A stretch of DNA of 64,000 nucleotides from Setaria digitata. Lineage: Eukaryota; Nematoda; Chromadorea; Rhabditida; Setariidae. The notes under the pieces were generated by a model. It searched no databases. It was not told the DNA's origin and was given only the letters and a program-made list of their open reading frames with translations. The position numbers and the translations under genes are program-made. Position 1 is the stretch's first letter. The number at the start of each line of letters is the position of its first letter. Shown one piece after another: positions 1 through 13,361 of the stretch. The stretch is taken from positions 33,173-97,172 of the forward strand of contig RCAB01000234.1 of NCBI GenBank assembly GCA_003640385.1. The letters run 5' to 3'.

Positions 1-1396
1 CATATCTGAAAATCACATTAGAAATGAGAAAGATATGAAAAACAAAAATCTCCCCCAAGATTTCATACGATATCATACGCATAAAATCCTCAAACATAAT
101 ATCAACCTCATAAATCATCAATACAAATGGAACATGAGGAAATTACTAAGTTGAAAATTGCAATTAGACCAAAAAACTTAACTAATAAGTAGCAAAACGA
201 CCTGCTCAACTTAGTAGTGTGTGTTTAGAAAACCATCTAAACTAACTGTTTATTCCTACAGCAAACCATTGTTAACTAAATACCAGACGAAAAAAACTAG
301 ATTAAAATAGGCTAATACATCGAAGAATAAGAATGAAGACGGCAGTAGCTGAACACGAGCTCCCTTTTCTCTTAAATTTCGAAAATTATCAACAGATCTT
401 ACTACGCCATATTCGTCTATCAATCCGATAGCATATTAAATTACCGGTAGCTTTCCCAATTAGTACAAAAGCTTTCCTACACGCCATAGCTCTTTGCTAT
501 TTCGAGAAATGTCATCGAACAACAAGTACCCTTCTTCCACTCCTCGATGACTAGCTTACTAAATATTAATTACCAAACAATTCGCCCAAAGTTAGTTAAC
601 CACTACTCCGGCACTTCATCTACCCAACTACGGTAATGTTGATGCTCTCAGGCCAAGATTTGTGCATTATTTCGCCCAGCGGCGGAACTCCGTCCTATAT
701 TCTAAATAACTAAGATGTTACCTACCGAATTTAAATTTGAAAATTCTTGTAAATCGATTTCTTTATAACCTCTAGACCTTAAAACTGTAATCTCCAAAAT
801 CACGCAAAAAAAAAAAAAAAAAAAAAAAATGATCCACAACTCACGCCCTAAGAAATCAAAAATGATTCACAATACATGCTCCAAGAAATCCACTGACACA
901 CTAGAACCGTTCTGTACACTTTCTTCCTCTACCTACTACCTCAACCGTTTAATTCCTATGTTCGAACCAGTGATAAGCTGCCTTTTAGGGTGTCACTTAA
1001 CAAGTCACGACATCCCTTTACCATTGCTGAGTAGAAAAGCATATCACTTCCGAAATTTAGTTCCTCATACTTGGCAAAACACTATGCCATTCGGTGAGTT
1101 CCATCGACAACGCACATTTCATTATCCAACAAACCACAAGGTTTGAAATGAACCCATCCCCTTTTGTTCTAAGATGAAGCCCAGTACGTTAAAGCAGCTT
1201 CAGCCACTCTCAATCTATCATCTGCTGATTCTGTTTAATTAACTTTAATTAGTCTAGAATTGCCAATCACAGCAGCAGTGAAACGAAATTTTTAGTCGTT
1301 ATTAATTAAAAAAAAAAGAGCAATGAAACAAATGGAAGACAATTCACAGCAAAAACGCATATGCACAAGAATACGGGAATGTAGCTACATATCTCT
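1..1396. other. AT-rich intergenic sequence, no gene recognised
   Basis: This stretch lies downstream of the CHTF18 stop codon. It holds a 24-nt poly(A) run at 806-829 and short open frames, the longest being 105 codons at 829-1146. None has splice-linked neighbours, codon structure or similarity I recognise. Part of it is probably the CHTF18 3' untranslated region, but I found no convincing poly(A) signal. A fragment of a gene beginning left of the window cannot be excluded. Confidence 0.5.
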
Positions 1397-4300
1397 TCAT
1401 GATGAAAACAAATTTTTAATTACAATGCTTCGTCTTATGGCACTTGAAGATCCCGAATTGTAAGAGAATGTAATTCCTCTGCCAAACTTGCCTGGCTTAA
1501 TTAACCGATTCTTGGAATTGTCAGAGAAATTGACACTGACTGGAGTATCGTCACTCCGTAACTTTTCCAGTTCAATCTAAATAAACATACACAAATTCAT
1601 TCAAGAATTCTAAGACACAGCGATTTTAACGCTATTTCAGATAGGGACCTACCAGAAAGAAAGGGCAGCAAATAGAAAGTTATACTTCAATTTTATTTAA
1701 TCACCACTCCTTCGCACTAGTATATCAGTTTAAAAGCCATTCAGAACAAAACCATTTGTCAGAATTCAAACCTCATGAGCTATTAATTGTTTCGCAGCAC
1801 TAGATAATGTATTCCAGGACCTGTTCTTGTGACATTCATCACTCTCGGAAAATATAACCACTTGGTCGATGGGACTAAAAAAAATGGTATAACCTGGAGC
1901 AGTGAAATACAACGCCTAAAAATCCACTGAAACTTACGGTTTAAAAACAAAACTGACGGATCCATTCTGTGAAACTGAAGTGAAAGTGAGTGAGAAGGTA
2001 CGCATGATGCCAACAATGGAACGCAAAATTTCAAGTTCTCGAACACTGTAGAGCTGGGTGTTCATCTGTAACAAAGAAAAGTATAAAATAGGCAGGTTAT
2101 GTCAGAAGCTAGAAAGAGAATGATCTGCAGTAGCGCCTATTAACTAGACTTCAAGTTCCTTTCGTTTTCGTGGACAACCAGTAAAAAAAAAGCTGCTAAA
2201 AATTATCCCAAAGAGCTCGGGAAAAACATTAAAGATTACCGGTTTCAAATTCGGTTGCACTATACGAATCAGATATGGCAAAATTTCAAGCACAACTGTT
2301 GGCAGTGAAAAATTCCATTGTGTTGCTCCAGCTCGAACACTTTCTACTATTTCAACGGACTGTTCACGACGTTGCATTGCATTCTGAAATAATTTTATTA
2401 AGCAACAGCATACAAAATTGATTCTTTCTAAAACCTAACATATATGCTGCAGTTACAAAGAAAAGCTAAGCATAATCAAAGAAAAAAAAAATTACCTGAT
2501 ATTCTGTTGGGAAGCTCAGTTGTGTTCGACCTCTGCAGCACAGAAGCAAATGCACGCTAACGCATACAGCAGACAAATATTTCAGCAAATTATAGTCCTG
2601 GACACTATTCATCGATGTAACTATTCGGTCGTAATAACATAAGTGCCGGACCACTGCAGAAGCCTGAGCAAATAATTTGTGTTAACTGTTCATGAAAAAG
2701 AAAAAGAGAAGCGAAAGATCAAGGCACTAAAATTATCTACAATATCAGAAGCTCAAAGAAAACCAAGGTTCCAGCATATAGATTCAAATCATTATTAATA
2801 AGAAGCAAAAATATCCTCGAATTACTCTTTAAACAAGAAAAAGGGTAGAGTAAGAACGAACCCTTGAAATTCACTTCAAAGTCCATTCTTCAGTTGAAAA
2901 GCCAGAAAAGAAGAAAAAATCCATGAGAACCATCAATTACTATTCTGTACAGTCTTTCAACGCTACATCGAATATGGCTATCGACACTAACTTTCATACA
3001 GATACGGTTTGTTTATGAGTAGATTACACAACTAACAACCTAATCTTCAGTCTTAATTTTACCTTACCAATAGTAGGAGATCCTACGTTGTTCGGAAGTG
3101 TGAGTAAATCAACTCGTCACTATTCACCATTACACAAACGCTCCTCTCAATAAAGTGAATTGTTTAGGTTTAGAAGAAGTTAATAAAACTGAAAGAAAAT
3201 TGATAAGCACTTTACATTTGACAGCAAACCGGCACTTCTGACATTCAAATAGTTGGTAAAAATCCCCATGTAAAAGCGATCAGTTTCGCTTCCTTGCACC
3301 TCCGAAATAAGTGTGATTCGTTTAACACGTGAAGCTGCAGGTTGAATGCGACCATTCGCATCCAAATGTCGAGAAATTTCGAAAATTGCAGCCCAGGAAT
3401 CAAACAGTGACTTCTCTCCAAATTGCTTTTCACGCTCACAAAACTGTAAGGGTGTAATATGAACAATGTGTAATATAAAGATGCATATTTGTTAGGGCGC
3501 ATCAGGTCCGAGGAAGTTACAAAACAGAAAATCAGGTACTAATTATCCTGCTCGACCTAACATGCATCCCCAAACAAACGAAAGGAAGCAGAAGTCGGAA
3601 ACAGAAGTGTACCTTGAGAACAGCTTCTCGATCAACTGAAGCACAACCTTCAGATGCGATAAACTGCAAACTGTTAATTGATAAACGAAGATCTCTCGAA
3701 CATGCATTAATAATTTCTGACAGTGCGCTGGATTCAATTTTCAGATGCTCTAATTTCGATATCTAAAAAAGAATATAATTCCTGAGAAACACTGGTAATG
3801 TGAACAAATTCCATTTTTAATTTTTAACTAATATAAATTATTCTTCGACACACATATTTGCGTCCCACCTTTTTTTAAAGATTTTCTAGATGCTTTGTTC
3901 ATAATGAATGATTTAAAAAGTAACTTGAGTTATTGTTGTCACCTAAAAATAACCCTGGAAAGAGAAAATGAAGTTCAGCATCTCGAAAATATTTATTATT
4001 CACCAACAGTAAGTAGGAAATTTATACAATAAGCAGGAAAATTTAGTTTAATTGAAAAAAAAACCTTCAAACTGCTCATTAATGCTTAGATTTTTTATGA
4101 AAGGATATTCATGAACAGTTCCACTAATGGTATATTTCATAAGATCTAAATCCACAAGAGTGAAAAAACTAAATATATCACAATGTGTCCATATAGAGAT
4201 AATACAACTCTCCCACATAAAGGATAGAGATTTTATCATATTCATAGAATTAGAACCGGAATGGATGGAGTAAAAATTTAACCCATTTTCACTTAAATAA

Positions 4301-6974
4301 ATGAAAGAAAATGAGTACCTCTTTAAGCCTTTTCATCAAGCGCTTTTCGTCAGTTCTCGATAACTGTAGCACTAAAGCGATTGACCGTAACTCACGCAGA
4401 GATGGAGTGTACCTGCAATAAAAACTCACTGTTATGCATTGAAAAGTGTAAGAATGTCACACTTTATTCGAATTATCAAAATGACTAAAATTTTATTTTG
4501 CAGAGCAATGGACTAACAGATTGTTGCATATGCATATTACTGGCCGTCGAAGCGAATGCCTTCCAGTGGCAGTTACAGCTTTACACAAGTAGTGAATGGA
4601 CTGCGTTGGCGCACCATCAATTTCATCCAAAATTAGACAGTTTGGTTTAGAACCCTGTAAAAAAGATTTCGCTGAAATAAAGCCAAATCTTTCATTCTAG
4701 TCTTCTAACAATTATTTCTCTTTTAGAAATGGTCCTTACAGCATCCAGAGTCCTTGTAGTCCGCAAAGCAACCTCAAAACACTTTTCAAAATCCACGGTA
4801 TTTCGCTCATCACTAAAAAACGGATAGAAAATATCAAAAAAAAAGGAGAAAAAAGTAAAGAAAAAAGAAGTTATACAAAATAGTAAAAATTCGGAAAATT
4901 GCTGCACAACAAAATCAAAGTTAATAGAAAAACTGCACCAAACAAATTTAAAGAGCTTTAAATAACTAGACCCTACAAGAAACAAAGAGAAATTTTCCGA
5001 AATCTTTCGAGATTCAGAAAAGTTATTTGCCGAAACTAGATAAAACTTTACCTAGCATTTAGGCTAATTACTCGGTATCCAGCATGTTGAGCTACCAAAG
5101 TTGCTAATGTAGTTTTACCAGTACCAGCAGGTCCAGCAAGGAGGACTACCTAGACTTCCAACTCTTTAAAATATTTTCATTGGAAAGAAAAAAATAATGA
5201 ACATGAAATTCGACAAAAAAGAAAAGAAAAAATTGGGTACATTCATACTTTAAGTGACGGACGTCTCGGCTTTTCATTGTTAAGCATGAGCTGTAGTTGG
5301 TTTGAAGTACTTCTCAAGACAGCATCCGGGACGGTCCATTGAAAGACACACTCGTCCCACAACTTTATCCAGTTCAGCAATAAACGATTCACAGTCTAAA
5401 CTTAACCCTTTTTCAGAAAATCAATCCTTATCCTAAGAGTCCTGGTTTAAATTAGGAGCAGCCGCAATGAAGAAACATAAAAATACCTCGTCACTAATGA
5501 GATCAGTATAAGTCTGCGGGGAATATTTATCAACCCACAATTTGTCTTGAAAAAACGTAGACCCCTCTTTTACACCTTCGACAGCAATATCAGGAACCTC
5601 GAAAGCAGTTCCAGAATTCAATACTTTTTCTGTAAAACCAAACTTCAAGACATCATTGCGAAGTTTCTCATTGTTGCGGTCTTTAACTGTCCCATCAACA
5701 GTCCTTAACATTATGTAAAACCTGAAAAACAACCTCATCACAAAATGAAATCCAGAATAAAGAAGTGCTTTTTCCAATTTTGGCTCAATATTCTTAATTA
5801 TTGCTCAACAGGCTGTTTAACGCTACTTAACACTCTCAGGTAAAATCGTAAATACTCTCCAAATTAACATCAGAAAACATTCAGTCTTAAAACATCGACT
5901 ATCAGCAGCAATTTATACCTGTGCAATATAGAAGGTGCTGTGAAACCGATCCACGAGGTGTCACCAGACGGTGGGTATAGCAACACTTCGCTTTTTTTCG
6001 AAGTGGATGACGTACTCTGTTTACTTTCTTCTTCGCCCAAATCCATTAAACGGCGTTTTTTACGAGCCTACAAACAAAGATGACAGAAAGTTTCGACCTG
6101 TCCAGTTAATATATAGTAAGAGTATGCATTTCTAATCAACGGTCATCATGTGTAATGAAATAATCTCATTCCCTGTACATCTGTCTGGAAAGTAATAGAG
6201 GAAAAAAAAGAGAGGAAAGAAAAAGAACAATGGATTCCAGGATAAAAAATTAGGATCATATTTTACATCGCCAAAGAACAGTCACTGAAAATAAAAATGC
6301 TCAACTAACCCATGAAATTCGTTGCGAAAGCCGCTCAATCACTTCATTGTTAAGCATTTCTCGCTTCAGCTCCTGTTCTTTTTCATAATTATCGGAATTG
6401 AACCGCATATGCCAATCTATTAGCGCTATTTATACCCATGTATAATTTTCAAGAAATAAATCTTAAAACTACTTTAAACAAATTGAAGCTTCTAACACCA
6501 ACAATGTCAAAGCCATTATTAGATCATTCGCTTTAATGTGTCAAAAGTAACAAAATGTCATGATTCAATCTCTGAATAAATGATCAGGATGGTTGTCAAG
6601 CATCAGATTTAATTCATCACATAACATTGATTGCTATGCTCATATCAGTACAAACTGCTCCTGAAATATAATTAAAGCAGCAACCAGACTACATACCAAG
6701 TTCATCACAATCATCAGGATCTAACATCCGTTTTGGCGGTCCACGTACGACATCATTCAAAGCACTTAAAGCATTTCCTGTTGAATCATTTTGTATATTC
6801 GTTTCACTAGAAAAATTTAAACATAAAAAATATGTTTTGTAATAACGAATGACATGACCACCACGTCAGTCAAGAATGAGATGCCGAGAAATGTAAATAA
6901 ACAAAAACCAACCCGAAATGGAAGGCATCATCTGCAAAATCCGCTCCAACATCATTGTAAACATCTAAATCCAT
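1397..6974 (-). CDS. CHTF18: CHTF18: chromosome transmission fidelity protein 18, RFC-like clamp-loader large subunit
   Basis: A multi-exon gene for the large AAA+ subunit of the alternative clamp loader (Ctf18-RFC), which loads PCNA in the nucleus for sister-chromatid cohesion and replication-checkpoint signalling. Seen: an acidic N-terminus starting MDLDVYNDVGADF; a basic, NLS-like RKKRRLMD near 6050; the family-typical LWVDKYSPQTYTDL near 5510-5550; Walker A GPAGTGKTT at about 5105-5140; and Walker B CLILDEIDGAP at about 4610-4655. The C-terminus reads FSYNSGSSSAIRRSI, matching the Y-x-x-G-x-S-x-A-[VI]-R-R tail that distinguishes Ctf18 from other RFC large subunits. The stop is at 1397-1399. 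The ATG at 6974 is chosen because an in-frame TAG directly precedes it and a TTTTTGGTTCAG trans-splice-like acceptor lies ten bases upstream. I see no break. Identity is firm; individual exon edges are approximate. Confidence 0.93.
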
Positions 6975-7645
6975 CTACTCGATCCTGAACCAAAAATTAT
7001 TTAAATCCTATCTAGGATTTATAGAAAGTACTCTCCATATATCATCCAAAAATTAGAATCACCACAACAATAAATATTCTGCTCTCACTTCTTCATAATC
7101 TCGCACTCTCACCCTAAACATGTCATTGCCCGAAGAGGCTAATTCCCTTACCAACTAACTTCCTTATTATATGAGTACGGATGGCTCTTACGACACAGCA
7201 ACCCTGACAACTTCCACATCACGGAAAACGCACAAGACAACCTTACACAGTATTCTGCGCAAGAACTCCGTATAATAAAAGAGTATGGAGCGTTTTCAAC
7301 CAACATGCAAGTGAATATTTTTGACGGTTCTGAGACCATTGCGTAATTCGGAATATCAAAATTAACTTGAAAAAAATTCTTGCAATGGGTGGAGAAATTA
7401 ATCAACTTTATTAAAAACATTACACAAATGCAAGATTAAAAATAATCAAAATAACATTATTGATGATAATGGTAAAATAACAATAATAATGATAATAGTA
7501 AAAAAAAAAATAATACTTCCAAAAATGTGCATTTAGTATGCATAACATCGAACAAATCATCGTAAAGGAACTAGCTATACAGTCCCTTTCTCCTTGTCAT
7601 CTTTGATATTACAAAAAGTTAGATAAAATGTATGAATAAAACCAA

Positions 7646-7679
<34 letters not shown>

Positions 7680-9818
7680 TCTGACAACAGACACGAATAA
7701 ACAAACAGCATGGATGGTACGAGTAGTAAATAAATGAAAAACGTGGATCACAGCAAGTAACGGCTCATACGAAAAGAGAATACATCCGCATGAATAAAAC
7801 GTACGACCGGTTGAACTGAACAATTCTACCAGTCAACGTGATTCATGATAATGCCGTCACAGCAATCACAGCCATCATGAATGGGTATTGTGCTTGGATC
7901 CGAACTTCAGAAATTTTACTAAATAATCTTTAAAATTCCAAAAGTTTTATTGTCTTACTTTTTTCATTTTGACTTTCCAGAAGTTCCAAGTGATGAATCG
8001 TAAAGAATTGTAGCATCTTTAAAAACAAATCATATTATACTGAGCAAAATCCACTAACAGTCAAAAACCAAGGTGCTTCCCAGTAGAATATGGGAGGTGA
8101 TGAACAACAGATGGGATATGAAAATAGTGTATAAGCACACTAGAAACCGTTAAAGTAACAAAGTTGTTAGTTGATGAATGAACGATGACATCATACCCAA
8201 TGTCAAACGATAATAAAACCATATTTAAATTATACCCATTCCAAATATTGAAATGTGTTCAACCAGCAATATCTCTGAGTTAGCTTGTCACAGTAACTGT
8301 CAAGTAGTTTAACTGCACAGAATCAAAACAGCTAATTGAACTACCGCCAAAAATCAAAAACACTCTTCACCAGGAAAATCAATCATTTACAAAAAAAGTT
8401 AAATTTTAAAAAATCTACATACTAATAAAATAAAAAAGGATTTTAAGATTGGACAGGCGAAGTTCTAAAATTATTTAAGACATGGATTCAAACTGTCTAG
8501 CTTAAACTCAAAATATCTTTCAGAATCACAGGAGATGTCCGGAAATTGTATTTGCGTAATAATACTACGACCAAGCAAAAAAAAAGTCACGAAAGTACTC
8601 TAGCTGTAAATAGAACACATTCAGAGAATTACCAGACAGACAACCTGGAAACTATACTTGTCCAAACACTAGAAACAGCAAAGATATCTTAGAAATTGTT
8701 TTCGTAGAAAGCACATCGCAACCAAGGAATAACATATGTTCTAGAAACAACTGTCGCTAAAGAGTAGATAATAAAAGATGAAAAGGAACTCGAAAACTAG
8801 AAATTATAAAATTATAGAACCGACATTGAAAAAGATGTGAAATAATGAAACTCAGGCAAAACATTAAAATACAACCTAAAACAGAAAAATAGTACAACCA
8901 TTATGGCGAATAGAATCCCTACTGCAAGAGGACATTTAACATGCGCATGTTTAAATATGACATTTAAAATGCTTACATCCTTTAACCCTGCATCTGGGGT
9001 GGATATAACACATAAATATGAGTGACACGTGTTGCGAAAATTATCAATTACCGAAAAAAAAAATTATATATAAGGCAAACAACGGTGCCCCACATCTATA
9101 ACAACAAATTAGAAAAAAATAACTAATTACTAAAAAACTGAAAACTACCGAACGAATAAAAAGCTAAAGAACTGCATAAAATTCATTAAAAGCCGAAAGC
9201 ATCAGATTTTGTGTCAGCATTATATCAGGACGAGTTATAGAGTGTATGCTTTTGCTAGAAATAACTTCGAAGATAGCATGCGATAACGAGAAAGCTGAGG
9301 AGTGGTGGTAATAAATGAGTTAAGTGAGGCACTAATATTAACATAAATGATCCCGATCAAACTTGAAATACGAGAGAAATTGTAATATGGAAAACAAGTA
9401 GAAATGTGAAAATGGCTAAGGGCTCAAGAAACCCTCCAAGTCAATACACCTTGACCAACCATTATCAATATAGTTAACTTATTTCTAATAGAAATATGAA
9501 AAAAAGAAAGAAAAAATATTAAGAAAATAACGATGCTTTTAAAATCAAAAACTTTATAATTTTATTTGCTCACTATCGCGATGGACGATCAATGAGCAAA
9601 TGTCTTCTGAGACTCCACACAATAAAATGATTAATGAAGAAGTAAAAATAAAATAAAATAAAGTAAGAAAAAAGAAAAAACAACGAAAAAAAAAAAAAAG
9701 AAAAAAGAAAGAAAAAGCAACGTTAGGTAAGGGAATCGCATGTACACACTGTAGTAATGATTTGCTTATTTGAGTGACTGATGATCGCTGTTATGATGGA
9801 GGGAGTTTACCGCTACAT
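6975..9818. other. Intergenic or 3' UTR region between CHTF18 and G3BP
   Basis: About 2.8 kb with no recognisable gene. It holds a 27-nt poly(A) at 7651-7677, an interrupted AAT/GAT-rich low-complexity patch around 7440-7515, A-rich sequence at 9630-9720, and a minus-strand AATAAA (TTTATT at 9561-9566) about 250 bases past the G3BP stop that could end the G3BP transcript. Both flanking genes are on the minus strand. An open frame at 7148-7420 matches nothing I recognise. Confidence 0.5.
9561..9566 (-). terminator. Candidate poly(A) signal for G3BP
   Basis: TTTATT on the plus strand reads AATAAA on the minus strand, about 250 bases after the G3BP stop codon. It is the nearest canonical hexamer I noticed. 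Such hexamers are common in AT-rich DNA, so this is only a candidate. Confidence 0.35.
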
Positions 9819-12800
9819 TTAGTGCCGACCGTGTTCACTTGATTGCCGATATTCACTGCCACCGCTGTAATGTCGTAATCCTCGAGATCCACCTCCTCCA
9901 CCACGCCCACCATTCGATCCATTACGCATGCTAAACCCGCCGCGTGACAAGCCTAATAAAATCCCGGTGCTCAATACAGACAACACTGTTTGAAGAAACA
10001 TTTAACAATTCCATAAAAAGAACTAGATCAAAAGATGAACTTTAGCGTGAACTAAATCAAAACCCTCAAATCCCTTCCTCAAATCAAGGGACAGTGCTAT
10101 GGACAACAGCAGGTGATCATTTTAATCAAAGTAATATAGAACCTTGCAGTGGAGGACCTCTGTGTATAAAGGAAGTACGAGAGCTCATCTGCCCACCCTT
10201 CTGCTCAGAAAGAGTAGCTTCTCCATCGAATCCAAGTGAATCAATTTTCAAATGTATTAGTGAAAGTGCTCGTTCCTGAAAAGCGGCACTTCACGGGCAA
10301 AACGCCGTTCGCGTTAGGGAAATAAGAATAGGTAACTTAATATGCTCATGATGTATAAAAGCATCAGCACTTCCTGCAAAAAAATCAAAGTTTTTTTTTC
10401 CTGAATTTTATTCAATTCAGTCTCCAACAACAAAGCATTCCTTGAAGAAAATGAATTGTAGCTCACTGCATCTAACGATGTGCAATAAAAAAATAAGCGG
10501 AGAACCCTAACTCACCTTTCTTGCAGCATTAAAAGCATTTTTTGCACCTTCCGGTGTTCTCATAACTACGAAAGCAAAAACAGTCCGCTGTGGATCTGTA
10601 GTGTCCATCACACGACGAGGAACATTTACTGCGGCAACGTGTCCAAATTCTAAAAAAAAAAGATAACGCAACATGTATCAAAATCCAATTGCAATAACTG
10701 CTCCCAGAGTGAAACATCACAATGTAAACAACTTACTTTCAAACTCGGAACGTATATCTTTTTCAATTGCAGCTGCGCTTTCAGGAATAATGTTACGAGT
10801 TATGCCACCCACGTAGAGCCGACAACTATCTTCTAAAAAATTTCAAGTAAGCTTCAGATTATAAAACCAAAAAAGACAAAACTCCCATAATTTTCTACCG
10901 CGCAAGCTATTTATTTAATTACTCACCAAAATTTGTATGAAGATTTGCAGTGTTTGAAGACAGTGAAGTCTGATTCTGCATTATAGGCAAACGGACTGGT
11001 GTCTGGGTTGTAGCCTGATTCATATTCTGTAACTGAGCAGTGAGACTTGCTGCAGTTGTCTGATTACCACCGACCAATTTGGCCCATGTTTTTGGTGTTG
11101 AATCAACCGTAACTGAATTGGAATCTTCCGTCTGCAAACCAGTTAGCTTGTTTAATGATGAGTCATCATTCTAAAAGTTCTCGCCACTGCTAAAATTATA
11201 ACAAAAAAAAAGTATCCGATGTAAGTACAATTATTAACAACTTACATGTGCTTCTTCAGTAGAACTGTCGTCCGATTTGTTACTAGCCACGTCATTTATT
11301 TGATGCTTTACATCATGAACCATAGTATTTGCATTCAATGCTGGAATAGGTTCAAGATGCTGCTCCTTTTTCAAGCTATCCGGTGACGGTTCAATAATCT
11401 CAGTTTCTAGAAATCTCCAGCATGATGGCACGTATTTAGGCGAAGTTTCTTTTTTCTACAACATAAAACTTCCCCATACAACTAAACTATAACGACAGGG
11501 TCACTGAAATTCACAGGGACTAATTTGGTCAATGTGGCAGAAGCTAAAAGCATAGAAAATATAGTCAGGACCACCGTGAGGCCATTATGGAGAGTGAAAA
11601 AGGAGGAAAACTATTCAATGGTTTCTCCTTCGCCTGCAAGAAATATCTGATCCCCAGGCTCTCATAAGTTCCTTTTCTGCTGGAGCGCAACATTATACAA
11701 TGATTGAGACATGCCACTTCCAGGATCCTAGTGATATTGACAATGAGACTATAAATACTAACGGTTATGATTTCCAGAAACAGTCTGAGTATGACCGTTG
11801 ATTTCTCCAGCTTCACCATTTGTCGCAGCATTCTCCTCATTTACAATCTGAGTTTGAACATCTAAACAGTGAACTATATTATTCCTTCATAACAAGAAAT
11901 AAATTTTAACTTTGGCTTTTTCAGCAATCAGTGTAGATAACTATTCTTCCTTTTCTTCCATCCTTTAACTGATTTGTACTCGCATGTCCCTAAATGCTGA
12001 GGTGTTAATCCTGCATATATGGAAAGTCTTCCAACCAATATGGAATCACAAATATAACAAGTGGCAAGCAAAAAGGTTCCGGCAGCAGATACACAAGTCA
12101 CTACATCCACCTTGATTGTTTAATCCAGTTTTAAATTTCTGACCTAATCTGTCTCGGTTGTGATTTTACTTACAATACTAAAGTTCCTGGGAAAACGTTT
12201 CATCATGTTTCTACAGCGAAAGTATCTCACAAACGATGTTTTCTTTATATACGCAGCAAACTATAATGTCACTGTAAAACAAGGAAGTATAGGAACCGTT
12301 CTTCTGCGGAGAAATAATGGTGTCACCGAAAGCTCGATCAAGCCATTGAAAAACATCATTGTGGACATAGTATTTCTTTGGAGTCTGTGGACACAGAATG
12401 AAGGTTTGCAAGAAACGCCTTCCAGGATTATCGCCGACAGAAAGTTCACCACAAACCTTAAGACTTTTTATTTAAAGCTTAGGTTTTTGAAATCCAGGTA
12501 GAAAAACTGCCTCCAAGTTTTTATTTTTTCTATTCTCTCCTACTATCCAAAATTCGTCAAAAAGAAAAGAGCAGTGAAAGACTCCTAACTTACTTGTATG
12601 ACTAAACCATTATTCATCGTAGCAGTACCACTGACAGTATAAATCCGCGCTTTGCAGTCAACAAAAGCCAAACGTTCGATCGCTTTCTGGATTTTCTGGA
12701 AATTAAACAACTTTTTCTTCTCCTCTTTATAAAAATGGTGTGCTTCCTGACGAACACATAAAAATTATGAATTGGAACCTGCTGTCCCTGAACAGGTTGA

Positions 12801-13361
12801 TCCGTATCGTGAGCAAAGTATGATTCATGGCTGTAGAAGCGGAAAACATCTTGTGGCCTTTCTGACAGCATTGTATAGTATTGACGAACAAATTCACGTC
12901 CAATTTCTTAAAAATAATAATGCAGTGAGAACAATACAATACGGAGTAGTGCACCCTTTAAAAAAGCTTAAAATACGCTGCTCCAAGTTAAAAAACTATG
13001 CAGTATTTGTTCAATCATCCATGACGTCAAGTCACTGGGAGTACAACTGACATTTCTTGCGGAAGTGGAAGAAATATACTTTGACCTTCTACATGTGGGA
13101 ATACACTGAAGAATAAGAACAGTAAATAACATTATTTCGAGTAACAGTACAATACAGAACATATTTCTAACGCTTTAAATATTGCAATAAGCTACTGATA
13201 CATCATGTTGGACTCATCGATAAATGTAGGAATCAGTGTTATCATTAGAAAATATATAGTCAAATAAGATTTAATGAAAAACCTTTCGGCGATGGCTGTG
13301 GTGATTTGGCAACTTCATTTGTACGGCCATTTATAACATCACCAACTCCCTCCATCTTCAT
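9819..13361 (-). CDS. gtbp-1: G3BP: NTF2-RRM-RGG stress-granule protein
   Basis: Orthologue of Ras-GAP SH3-domain-binding protein (C. elegans gtbp-1), a cytoplasmic RNA-binding hub that nucleates stress granules. Exon 1 (13283-13361) encodes MKMEGVGDVINGR; exon 2 (12779-12906) continues in phase with GREFVRQYYTMLSERP, the start of the NTF2-like dimerisation domain. The domain continues through FVDCKARIYTVSGTA (about 12600-12700) and RRFLQTFILCPQ...YYVHNDVFQW (about 12330-12455). Acidic and Gln/Thr-rich linker exons follow (about 11840-10920). The RRM has CRLYVGGI (RNP2-like, about 10820) and TVFAFVVMRTPEGAKNAF (RNP1 region, about 10520-10620). The last exon is an RGG tail: GLSRGGFSMRNG, then an RGGGGGSRG run, ending EHGRH. 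Domain order matches the family. The ATG at 13361 is preferred, with a second in-frame ATG at 13355. Confidence 0.95.

Noticed and set aside
342..470. Minus-strand stretch of about 60 codons with a protein-like look near the left edge
   Set aside because: Bounded by stops, without a start codon or clear splice sites, and unmatched to any family. Could be a fragment of something outside the window, but nothing supports that.
806..829. Poly(A) runs across the window as retroposition tails
   Set aside because: Runs of 20-38 A or T are frequent here in both orientations, are often polypyrimidine tracts of introns, and show no target-site duplication or attached retrotransposon body.
829..1146. 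105-codon frame just after the 24-nt poly(A)
   Set aside because: No similarity, no splice context, and it begins with a repeated small motif next to a homopolymer. Not enough to call a gene.
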